Of a stretch of DNA of 40,114 nt, positions 15,225 to 22,145 are shown piece after piece (the first letter of the stretch is position 1; each line of letters opens with the position of its first letter). Origin of the DNA: Mesorhizobium hawassense. Its GTDB lineage: Bacteria; Pseudomonadota; Alphaproteobacteria; Rhizobiales; Rhizobiaceae. The stretch is from assembly GCF_003289945.1 (NCBI RefSeq), contig NZ_QMBP01000032.1:1-40114 (forward strand). Direction: 5' to 3'. The notes under the pieces are model-generated. The model was not told the origin of the DNA. It saw only the letters and a list, made by a program, of their open reading frames with translations, and did no database searches. The position numbers were made by a program, and so were the translations under genes.

Positions 15225-16811
15225 ATGCAGCGCTTTGCCGGCCGGATAATTCTGCTGTGGGGGTGGCGGCGGGCGCTGGTGGCGTTTGCCGCCGGGGCGC
15301 TGGCGGTGCTTGCCCAGGCACCATACGATTTCTTCGCCGTCTGCTTCGTTTCGTTCCCGGTCCTGGTCTGGCTGCTCGACGGTGCCACAGGCGAGGCATC
15401 CGATGGTTGGTTCAGGCGCCTGCGGCCGGCTTTCGCCACCGGCTGGTGGTTCGGATTCGGCTATTTCCTCGCCGGTCTCTGGTGGATCGGCCAGGCATTG
15501 CTGGTCGAGGCCGACAACTTCGCCTGGGCGTTGCCCTTCGCCGTTGTCGGCATCCCCTTCGCGCTGGCCTTCTTCTATGGCCTTGCCACCGTGGTGGCGC
15601 GGCTGTTCTGGAGCAGCGACATTGGCCGCATCGCGGCGCTCGCCTTCGGTTTCGGCCTTGCCGAATGGCTGCGCGACTTCCTCTTCACCGGCTTTCCCTG
15701 GAACGCCGTCGGCTACGCCGCGATGCCCGTGCCGCTCCTGATGCAGAGCGTATCGGTGACCGGCATGATCGGCATGAACGCGCTCGCGGTCTTCATGTTT
15801 TCGCTGCCGGCGCTGGTTGCGGCGCGGCGGCATCTGAGACTGGGCGCTGCCCTATTCGTCGTCCTGGTCGCCGCCCATGTCGGCTTCGGCTATGTCAGGC
15901 TCGCCACCCCGGTCAAGCCGACCCGCTCGATCGATGTCCGCATCGTCCAGCCCGCGGTCGATCTCAGCGAAAAATGGGACGCCTCGGTGCGCGACCGCAT
16001 CTTCGCAACCTTGCTGGGGATATCGGGGAAAGCGCCGGAAGAGGGCCACGCCAAACCGCAGCTTATCCTGTGGCCGGAAACCTCGGTGCCGTTCCTCTTC
16101 ACCGAGCGTCCTGACGCGCTGACGGCGCTGGGCGACATGCTTTCCGACGGCCAGATGCTGATTGCCGGTGTCGTGCGCGAGGAGGGCGGATCGGCCAATG
16201 CCGGCAGCCGCTATTACAATTCCGTGGTGGCGATCGACGACAAGGGCGAGATCGTCGACGCCGTCGACAAGGTGCATCTGGTGCCCTTTGGCGAGTATCT
16301 GCCTTTCGCCGACCTGTTCGAACGTTTCGGCATCGGCCAGCTCGTTGCCGGACCGATGAATTTCGCCGCCGGCAACGAGCGCCATCCGATCGGCGTGCCG
16401 GGCGGCCTGCGTGCCGCGCCGTTCATCTGCTACGAGGTTATCTTCCCCGATCTCGTGGCCGGCGACTCGGCGTCATCTGACGTAATTGTGAACGTCACCA
16501 ACGACGCCTGGTTCGGCGACACGCCAGGCCCGTATCAGCACTTCAGGCAGGCCCAGGTCCGTGCGGTGGAAAATGGCTTGCCGCTGTTGCGCGCGGCCAA
16601 CAACGGCATCTCCGCCGTGGTCGATTCGCGCGGCCGCATCGTCGATGCGCTTGCCGTCAACGCGCGCGGCGCCATCGATGCTCATGTGCCGGTTTCCGGG
16701 CGCGCCCTACTGCCCCCCGATCAGCGGCGAATTAACGGATTGCTGATCATGTTGGTGTTTGCGCTGGTGGCCCTCACATTGAATGTAAGGCAGCGGCTAC
16801 GGGTGAATTGA
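15225..16811 (+). CDS. lnt: Apolipoprotein N-acyltransferase Lnt (ActA)
   Basis: Lnt adds the third acyl chain to the N-terminal cysteine of lipoproteins in the inner membrane. The 528-residue product has about eight hydrophobic segments in its first 220 residues, then a periplasmic nitrilase domain. The triad is visible: E285 (WPETSVP), K349 (DKVHLVPFGEYLP) and C402 (FICYEVIFPD). A final membrane segment follows. ATG 15225 is chosen over TTG 15213 because GGGAAG lies between them. In Sinorhizobium the homologue is actA, needed for acid tolerance and followed by phrR, the same order as here. Confidence 0.94.
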   Translation: MQRFAGRIILLWGWRRALVAFAAGALAVLAQAPYDFFAVCFVSFPVLVWLLDGATGEASDGWFRRLRPAFATGWWFGFGYFLAGLWWIGQALLVEADNFAWALPFAVVGIPFALAFFYGLATVVARLFWSSDIGRIAALAFGFGLAEWLRDFLFTGFPWNAVGYAAMPVPLLMQSVSVTGMIGMNALAVFMFSLPALVAARRHLRLGAALFVVLVAAHVGFGYVRLATPVKPTRSIDVRIVQPAVDLSEKWDASVRDRIFATLLGISGKAPEEGHAKPQLILWPETSVPFLFTERPDALTALGDMLSDGQMLIAGVVREEGGSANAGSRYYNSVVAIDDKGEIVDAVDKVHLVPFGEYLPFADLFERFGIGQLVAGPMNFAAGNERHPIGVPGGLRAAPFICYEVIFPDLVAGDSASSDVIVNVTNDAWFGDTPGPYQHFRQAQVRAVENGLPLLRAANNGISAVVDSRGRIVDALAVNARGAIDAHVPVSGRALLPPDQRRINGLLIMLVFALVALTLNVRQRLRVN

Positions 16812-16951
16812 CAGTCGGCACATTAGAAACTCATACTGTAACGCCTAAAATTTTCTCGAAGTCGGTTGGAGGGTTCTGTTGGGGCAGGTGGCTCCGGCTT
16901 CATTTGGGCGGAACAAAATAGAAAAAGCCGGAAAAATTCGGCGAGGAAAAA

Positions 16952-17374
16952 ATGACAGAAGAGAACAAGAAGAAGCCGAATCCGATCGACATCCATGTCG
17001 GGAGTCGCATTCGGCTGCGTCGCAATATGCTTGGAATGAGCCAGGAAAAGCTGGGTGAAAATCTCGGCATCACGTTTCAGCAGATCCAGAAGTACGAAAA
17101 GGGCACGAACAGGGTTGGCGCCAGTCGTCTGCAGGCGATCGCCTCCATCCTGAGCGTTCCCGTCGCCTTCTTCTTCGAGGATGCCCCGGGCGAGGAGGCC
17201 GGCGGCGGCAATCGGGGGTTTGCCGAAGACTCCTCGATGGCGTTCGCCATCGAATTCTGCGGCAGCCCCGAAGGGCTTCAGCTCAATCGGGCCTTCGTCA
17301 AGATCGGTGACGTCAAGGTACGCCGCAGGATCATCGATCTGGTGAAGGCGCTGTCCGCCGACGACGCCGAATGA
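16952..17374 (+). CDS. phrR: PhrR-like XRE-family transcriptional regulator
   Basis: The 140-residue product has an N-terminal Cro/C1-type helix-turn-helix (about 16-72, with SQEKLGENLGITFQQIQKYE) and a C-terminal helical region. It matches the phrR product of Sinorhizobium in size, motif and position after actA/lnt. phrR is reported there as induced by low pH and other stresses. A ribosome site GGCGAGGA precedes the ATG. The 140-bp gap upstream may hold its own promoter, but no confident hexamers were found. Confidence 0.85.
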   Translation: MTEENKKKPNPIDIHVGSRIRLRRNMLGMSQEKLGENLGITFQQIQKYEKGTNRVGASRLQAIASILSVPVAFFFEDAPGEEAGGGNRGFAEDSSMAFAIEFCGSPEGLQLNRAFVKIGDVKVRRRIIDLVKALSADDAE

Positions 17375-17457
17375 TTTTTGCTTATGGCACCGGCGGCGCC
17401 CTGCTGCTGGTGGCATAGCCAGCTTTGCCTACATTCATGCCAGATCCGTCGCGCCGC

Positions 17458-17487
17458 TTGACGAGCGGCGCCCGGCACCGCTAACAC
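17458..17487 (+). promoter_or_regulatory. Possible metK promoter
   Basis: TTGACG (17458-17463) and TAACAC (17482-17487) are separated by 18 bases; reading the -10 as CTAACA gives 17. The -35 lies in the loop and arm of a perfect 8-bp inverted repeat (17451-17471, GCGCCGCT / AGCGGCGC). The -10 is weak, so this is tentative. Confidence 0.35.
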
Positions 17488-17500
17488 GTGGCGCGCCAAA

Positions 17501-17525
17501 ATCGGCAGCCTGCCGATCTTTTTTC
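17501..17525 (+). terminator. Intrinsic terminator-like hairpin directly upstream of metK
   Basis: ATCGGCA-GCC-TGCCGAT (17501-17517) is a perfect 7-bp stem with a 3-base loop, followed by CTTTTTTC with six T residues. It ends only 14 bases before the metK GTG and just before its ribosome site AGAGGGG. It may end phrR transcription, or act as an attenuator in the metK leader. Confidence 0.65.
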
Positions 17526-17539
17526 AAGAGGGGACACCC

Positions 17540-18805
17540 GTGACGCGGCAGAATTATCTCTTCACCTCGGAATCCGTCTCCGAGGGTCATCCCGACAAAG
17601 TCTGTGACCGTATCTCCGACGAGATCGTCGATCTGGTCTATCGCGAAGCCAAGAAGACGGGAATGGACCCGTGGAAGGTTCGCGTCGCCTGTGAGACGCT
17701 CGCCACCACCAACCGCGTCGTCATCGCCGGCGAGGTCCGCGTTCCCGACACGCTTTTGAAGAAGGACAAGGCGGGCAACGTCCTGACGGATGCCTCCGGC
17801 CACCCGGTGGTCAACCCGACCAAGTTCAAGTCGGTTGCCCGCAAGGCAATCCGCGAGATCGGCTACGAGCAGTCCGGCTTCCACTGGAAGACCGCCAAGA
17901 TCGACGTGCTGCTGCACGGCCAGTCGCCCGATATCGGCCAGGGCGTCGACAATGCCGCCGACCGCCAGGGCGAGGAAGGTGCCGGCGACCAGGGCATCAT
18001 GTTCGGTTATGCCTGCCGCGAGACGCCCGACCTGATGCCGGCGCCGATCTATTACAGCCACAAGATTCTCGAATTGCTGGCCGCCGCGCGCCATGAAGGC
18101 AGTGGCGAGGCCGGCAGGCTCGGCCCGGACGCCAAGAGCCAGGTCACCGTGCGCTATGCCGACGGCAAGGCGGCGGAAGTCACGCAGATCGTGCTTTCCA
18201 CCCAGCACCTCGATTCGAGCTGGGATTCAAAGAAGGTCCGCAAGGTCGTCGAGCCTTATATCCGCGAGGCGCTCGGCGATCTGAAGATCGCCGACGACTG
18301 CAACTGGTACATCAACCCGACCGGCAAGTTCGTCATCGGCGGTCCCGACGGCGATGCCGGCCTCACCGGCCGCAAGATCATTGTCGACACCTATGGCGGC
18401 GCGGCGCCGCATGGCGGCGGCGCCTTCTCCGGCAAGGACACCACCAAGGTCGACCGTTCGGCGGCCTATGCGGCGCGCTACCTTGCCAAGAACGTGGTGG
18501 CGGCCAAGCTTGCCGACCGCTGCACCATCCAGCTCTCCTACGCCATCGGCGTCGCCCAGCCGCTGTCGGTCTATGTCGACCTGCACGGCACCGGCAAGGT
18601 GGACGAATCGAGGCTCGAGGATGCGCTGCGCAAGGTGATGGACCTGTCGCCTTCAGGCATCCGCCGTCATCTCGATCTCAACAAGCCGATCTACGCCAAG
18701 ACGTCGTCCTACGGCCATTTTGGCCGCAAGGCCGGTCGCGACGGGTCTTTCTCGTGGGAGAAGACCGATCTCGCCAAGGCGCTCAAGGACGCCGTCGCCG
18801 CCTGA
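17540..18805 (+). CDS. metK: S-adenosylmethionine synthetase
   Basis: MetK makes SAM from methionine and ATP. The 421-residue product is full length, with SESVSEGHPDKVCDRISDE (10-28), HGQSPDIGQGV, GAGDQGIMFGYA and the Gly-rich HGGGAFSGKDTTKVDRS loop. The GTG start at 17540 is supported by AGAGGGG eight bases upstream. SAM serves several enzymes in this window (MiaB, TrmB, the RsmC-like protein). It overlaps or abuts trmB at its 3' end. Confidence 0.96.
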   Translation: MTRQNYLFTSESVSEGHPDKVCDRISDEIVDLVYREAKKTGMDPWKVRVACETLATTNRVVIAGEVRVPDTLLKKDKAGNVLTDASGHPVVNPTKFKSVARKAIREIGYEQSGFHWKTAKIDVLLHGQSPDIGQGVDNAADRQGEEGAGDQGIMFGYACRETPDLMPAPIYYSHKILELLAAARHEGSGEAGRLGPDAKSQVTVRYADGKAAEVTQIVLSTQHLDSSWDSKKVRKVVEPYIREALGDLKIADDCNWYINPTGKFVIGGPDGDAGLTGRKIIVDTYGGAAPHGGGAFSGKDTTKVDRSAAYAARYLAKNVVAAKLADRCTIQLSYAIGVAQPLSVYVDLHGTGKVDESRLEDALRKVMDLSPSGIRRHLDLNKPIYAKTSSYGHFGRKAGRDGSFSWEKTDLAKALKDAVAA

Positions 18806-19512
18806 CGCCAGTAGACGCCAAGGACAGGCCGAGCCGGGCGACCGAAGGATTTTTCGGTCGCCGGCACGGCAAGACTATACGCCCACAGCAGGCGGTCGCC
18901 CTTGAAAGCGGCCTACGCGAGTACCGGCTCGACCTGACGGCGGAAGCGCCGGCCGATCTCATGGGCCTGTTCAAGGCGGATGTTTCGGCGCTCCGGCTGG
19001 AAATCGGCTTCGGCGGCGGCGAGCATCTTCTGCATCGCGCCACCGAATCGCCGGCAACCGGCTTCATCGGCGTCGAGCCTTTCGTCAACGGCATGGCCAA
19101 GATGATGACGGCGCTCGGCAAGGCGCCGCTTGCCAATCTGAAGGTCTATGACGATGACGCGACGCGCCTGCTCGACTGGCTGCCGTCAGGCACGCTCGAC
19201 GGCATCGACCTGCTCTATCCAGATCCGTGGCCGAAGAAGAAGCACTGGAAGCGGCGCTTCGTCAGCGCCGCCAATCTCGGCCGCTTTGCCCGCGTGCTGA
19301 AGGCCGGCGGCAGGTTTCGCTTCGCCTCCGACATCGACAGCTATGTGAACTGGACGCTGCTTGCCTGCCGCGACCACGGCGCCTTTGAGTGGCAAGCACG
19401 GGACGCTGCCGATTGGCACCGGCCCTACGAGGGCTGGCCCGGCACACGCTACGAGGCAAAGGCCATTCGTGAGGGAAGGCGCCCAGCCTATCTGACTTTC
19501 GTCCGGAAATAG
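18802..19512 (+). CDS. trmB: tRNA (guanine-N7-)-methyltransferase TrmB
   Basis: TrmB methylates G46 in the tRNA variable loop. The SAM-binding EIGFGGGEH and the catalytic/tRNA-binding DLLYPDPWPKKKHWKRR are present, with the alphaproteobacterial start region RATEGFFGRRHGK. No ATG, GTG or TTG lies between the metK stop and that conserved region in this frame. The choices are CTG 18802 (CTGA overlap with the metK stop), ACG 18805 (where a TGATG overlap would have put an ATG), or ATG 18754 inside metK, which would add 16 residues of metK shadow sequence. CTG 18802 is used here; the true start is uncertain. Confidence 0.85.
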   Translation: MTPVDAKDRPSRATEGFFGRRHGKTIRPQQAVALESGLREYRLDLTAEAPADLMGLFKADVSALRLEIGFGGGEHLLHRATESPATGFIGVEPFVNGMAKMMTALGKAPLANLKVYDDDATRLLDWLPSGTLDGIDLLYPDPWPKKKHWKRRFVSAANLGRFARVLKAGGRFRFASDIDSYVNWTLLACRDHGAFEWQARDAADWHRPYEGWPGTRYEAKAIREGRRPAYLTFVRK

Positions 19513-19621
19513 GCTCGAAAATCCTCAAGGCCGCGAAGCACCCCAAAGCTTCCAGGCTGCTGCCGACGGTGGCCGTCTGGAATGTTGGCGTCAGACATGC
19601 AGCGCTTGTCGAAATTGTCGT

Positions 19622-19649
19622 ATAGTGGACTATCGGTGGCAAGGCCACC
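19622..19649 (+). promoter_or_regulatory. Inverted repeats upstream of the glycosyltransferase gene
   Basis: ATAGT-GG-ACTAT (19622-19633) overlaps a -10-like TATAGT, and GGTGGC-AAG-GCCACC (19635-19649) follows. The first could be an operator and the second a leader hairpin. No good -35 was found. Confidence 0.25.
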
Positions 19650-19667
19650 TGACAGGGATTTCTCCAC

Positions 19668-20897
19668 GTGAAGCTTGCGATCATTTCGAGCTATAAGCGC
19701 GACTGCGGTATCGCACAATATGTCGAGCATCTCGAGGGGCCGTTGCGCGAACTGCTTGGCGGTAACCTTTCGATCGCCCCTTTGCCGGTCGACCTGCTGC
19801 GCGCGTCGGGGCCGATGGCCCACGGCATGGCGAAAAAGGCACTTGCCGAATCGCTGGCAATAATCGCGGACGCCGAGGTCGTGGTGGTGGAATTCGAGCC
19901 TGGACTGTTCGGCCGGTCGCAAAGGCAGATATGGGCGACGTTGAGGTCGATATTGGATGCCGGCAAGCGGGTGGTTCTGACTTACCACACCGCGCCAACG
20001 CTTCCGCCGCCAACCCCAACGAGCATTCGATCGTTGATATCTCTAGCCAGGCACAGCTACGCCCAGACCGTCTTTCGTCGGCTTCTGCGAATGGTTCGAA
20101 GGAATCAGAACAAGTTCGCCCACATCGTCCAAACCCGCCGCGAGAAGACCCGCCTGACATTGCTGGGTGTCGACCCGGAGCGAATCTTCGACATGCCTCT
20201 CTCCTATTTTACGAGAGCTGAGAAGGCAGAGTTCGGCCACGAGCGCTATCGTCGGAAGTTGGACGACGTCTACGGAACAGGCGGGCGGAAAGTGCTCGGC
20301 GTTTTTGGATTTTTGGGCGGTATCAAGGGGACCAAGGTCGCCTTGCGTGCGCTCGATCACCTGCCGTCGGACCACCATATTCTCATCGTTGGAGGCCTTC
20401 ATCCCGAAACTGTGGTGCAGGCATCCAGCGAGCAGCCGCCTATAAAGGATCTGACCAAGCTTCTCGAACCGACTTTTGATGCCAGCGAAAGGGACGGGGC
20501 CGACGACCAACGCGCTGCTTTGCTGCAGCGCGTTCATTTCGCCGGCGCGGTGGACAACCGGACCTTTGCCGAACTCATGGCAGGCTGCGACGCGATTCTA
20601 CTGCCCTATGAGGAAGTCGGCCAGACCTCGTCCGGGCCGGCCTCCCAGGCCCTCGACTTGCAGCGCCCCATCTACTGCACGAGAACCGGTGCATTTCGCG
20701 AACTGGGCAAATATGCCGGGGACGCCCTGAGCTTCTTCGAGATAGGCAACTACCTCGAACTGGCACAGAAGATCAGCCGCGAAGACGCGATGCTGCCGGC
20801 GCGCGCGCAAGCGCGGGCACGTTATTCAGACACCGTGACCGTGGAGGCGCGGGCGCTGATGTATGTCAACGCTGCCAAATCCACTCAAAAATCCTAG
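19668..20897 (+). CDS. GT-B fold glycosyltransferase (GT1/GT4-like), accessory
   Basis: The 409-residue product has two Rossmann-like halves: an N-terminal half with CGIAQYVEHLEGPLRELLGG and FEPGLFG, and a C-terminal half with GFLGGIKGTKVALRALDHL (about 215-233) and DAILLPYEEVGQTSSGPASQ (about 308-327). The second half resembles the nucleotide-sugar-binding half of glycosyltransferase families 1 and 4. The start GTG 19668 has CAGGGA about ten bases upstream. No signal peptide is seen, so it is cytoplasmic. It sits alone between trmB and the rimP operon with no polysaccharide genes nearby, and its codon use is less GC-biased than its neighbours. Acceptor and product are unknown. Acquisition by transfer is an inference. 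Confidence 0.72.
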   Translation: MKLAIISSYKRDCGIAQYVEHLEGPLRELLGGNLSIAPLPVDLLRASGPMAHGMAKKALAESLAIIADAEVVVVEFEPGLFGRSQRQIWATLRSILDAGKRVVLTYHTAPTLPPPTPTSIRSLISLARHSYAQTVFRRLLRMVRRNQNKFAHIVQTRREKTRLTLLGVDPERIFDMPLSYFTRAEKAEFGHERYRRKLDDVYGTGGRKVLGVFGFLGGIKGTKVALRALDHLPSDHHILIVGGLHPETVVQASSEQPPIKDLTKLLEPTFDASERDGADDQRAALLQRVHFAGAVDNRTFAELMAGCDAILLPYEEVGQTSSGPASQALDLQRPIYCTRTGAFRELGKYAGDALSFFEIGNYLELAQKISREDAMLPARAQARARYSDTVTVEARALMYVNAAKSTQKS

Positions 20898-20926
20898 TCG
20901 AAACAGGGCCTTATTGGCTGCATAAA

Positions 20927-21024
20927 GCAATTCCAGGAAAGTGTGAGCGGTTTTCCGTCAGGAATTGCGTCAAAACAAGGACATAGAGTGGTTCGCCGTT
21001 TCCGTGAAACGGTGAAATGTTTTA
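20927..21024. repeat. Composite RIME-like element with two palindromes
   Basis: The first palindrome (20927-20968) has arms GCAATTCC / GGAATTGC around AGGAAAGTGTGAGCGGTTTTCC. After a short spacer the second (20984-21024) is centred on CCGTTTC-CGT-GAAACGG (20996-21012), with weaker outer arms TAGAGTGG / ATGTTTTA. The total length near 100 bp with two palindromes fits the description of rhizobial RIME elements. The right edge supplies the TAA stop of the small gene at 21022-21183. Confidence 0.75.
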
Positions 21025-21183
21025 GAAGCGGCCGATTCTGTCGAAGGCGGTCGGATCGATGCCGAGCTTCTTCAAGTCACTGCGGCGCGGCTTGCGGCCG
21101 GCCTCGACGGCCCGCGCAGTGGCTGCCGCGCTACCAAAAGTGTTGAAGAAGTCACTGATGACGAAAAACAATCCACGGTCCAT
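21022..21183 (-). CDS. Small conserved-type hypothetical protein, 53 residues
   Basis: The product starts MDRGLFFVISDFFNTFGSAA and ends in a basic stretch KPRRSDLKKLGIDPTAFDRIGR. It has an amphipathic aromatic N-terminal helix and a Lys/Arg-rich C-terminal half, a layout reminiscent of small DUF1127-type proteins, but the sequence does not allow assignment. The ATG at 21183 has GAGGGT seven bases upstream, a good ribosome site. Its stop codon lies in the edge of the composite palindromic repeat. It is transcribed opposite to the rimP operon. Function unknown. Confidence 0.6.
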   Translation of the reverse strand: MDRGLFFVISDFFNTFGSAAATARAVEAGRKPRRSDLKKLGIDPTAFDRIGRF

Positions 21184-21345
21184 AAAACTACCCTCGCGCG
21201 CCACCGCTCGCGTCCTTTCTTTTTGCATTGCAATATAGATGGGGGCCGCATGCCGCTCTCTACAAGGCTGCCGACCGCATGGCGGCCATGCGCGGCGCGC
21301 AACCCCGCCGCTTGGCATGAACTTCGCCTCGGTCTGCCTGCAGGC

Positions 21346-21374
21346 TTGAAACGCCGGCGGCAATCGTCTATATC
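21346..21374 (+). promoter_or_regulatory. rimP-nusA-infB operon promoter
   Basis: TTGAAA (21346-21351) and TATATC (21369-21374) are spaced by exactly 17 bases, close to the housekeeping sigma consensus of alphaproteobacteria. Transcription would start near 21381, giving a leader of about 90 bases that contains the hairpin at 21402-21433. Confidence 0.65.
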
Positions 21375-21401
21375 AGCCACAAATTCTTGGTCGGTATGAC
21401 G

Positions 21402-21433
21402 AAGAGTGGGTCCACCCGGTCCCGCTCTTTTTT
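21402..21433 (+). terminator. Leader terminator/attenuator hairpin upstream of rimP
   Basis: AAGAGTGGG pairs with CCCGCTCTT (one G-T pair) across the 10-base loop TCCACCCGGT, followed by a run of six T residues. It lies between the promoter and the rimP start, so all operon transcripts must pass it. Terminators in the leader of the nusA operon are known in E. coli, where NusA regulates its own operon; the same role here is inference. Confidence 0.7.
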
Positions 21434-21472
21434 ATTACCTGCCGTCCGGAAGCATAAAGCGACAGGGATCTG

Positions 21473-22099
21473 ATGACTGCAGCGGCAAGCGAGGCCGACG
21501 ACCGTATCATCCGCGAAAGCGGCATCGATGCGCGCATTGCGCTGATCGTGCAGCCGGTGCTCAAGGCCATCGGCTTCCGTCTCGTGCGAGTGCAGTTGAC
21601 CGGCCAGAACGGGCTGACGCTGCAAATCATGGCCGAACGCGAAGACGGCACCATGACCGTCGAGGATTGCGAAGAGGTCAGCCGCGCGGTGTCGCCGGCG
21701 CTCGATGTCGATGATCCGATCGAAAAGGCGTATCATCTGGAAGTCTCGTCGCCCGGCATCGACCGGCCGCTGGTGCGCAAGTCGGATTTCACCACCTGGA
21801 CCGGCCATCTGGTCAAGCTGGAGACGTCGGTTCTTGTCAGCGATCGCAAGCGCTTCAAGGGCAAGATCGCCGAAGCCGACGCCGACGGCATCCTTATCGA
21901 GCGCGACAAGGCGGCCTATGGCGAAGAGCCGACGGTGCGCGTGCCTTACGACGCGATCGCCGAGGCCCGGCTGGTGCTGACCGACGATCTCATCCGCGAT
22001 GCCCTGTCGAAGGACAACCGGGCGCGCAAGGAAGCCAAGAAACGCCGCGGCGAAGCGGAAGACGCCGCAGAGGAAAACGAAACCGAACAGGAAAGTTGA
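21473..22099 (+). CDS. rimP: Ribosome maturation factor RimP
   Basis: RimP assists 30S subunit assembly. The 208-residue product has the N-terminal domain (to about residue 95, with YHLEVSSPGIDRPLVRKSDF) and the C-terminal SH3-like domain. It ends in a charged, low-complexity tail (about 180-208) rich in Lys, Arg and Glu. It is the first gene of the rimP-nusA-infB operon. Confidence 0.94.
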   Translation: MTAAASEADDRIIRESGIDARIALIVQPVLKAIGFRLVRVQLTGQNGLTLQIMAEREDGTMTVEDCEEVSRAVSPALDVDDPIEKAYHLEVSSPGIDRPLVRKSDFTTWTGHLVKLETSVLVSDRKRFKGKIAEADADGILIERDKAAYGEEPTVRVPYDAIAEARLVLTDDLIRDALSKDNRARKEAKKRRGEAEDAAEENETEQES

Positions 22100-22145
22100 T
22101 AGCGCCGCCGGGCTGCACGTCCGAGGCGAAATCGGGAGAAAGACA

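Noticed and set aside
16812..16951. phrR promoter in the lnt-phrR gap
   Set aside because: The gap is AT-richer than its surroundings and phrR is known to have its own pH-responsive expression in Sinorhizobium, but no pair of hexamers with proper spacing could be identified.
21021..21036. TTTAGAA half-site next to TTCT, possible second ICE box
   Set aside because: The second half is TTCTGTC, the spacing is nine bases instead of three, and the half-site lies in the edge of the palindromic repeat. It does not fit the operator.
21184..21345. Possible tRNA or ncRNA upstream of rimP
   Set aside because: In some bacteria a tRNA precedes rimP. No cloverleaf, T-loop GGTTCGA or CCA end could be made out here; a partial GGCCGCATG / CATGGCGGCC pairing alone is not enough.
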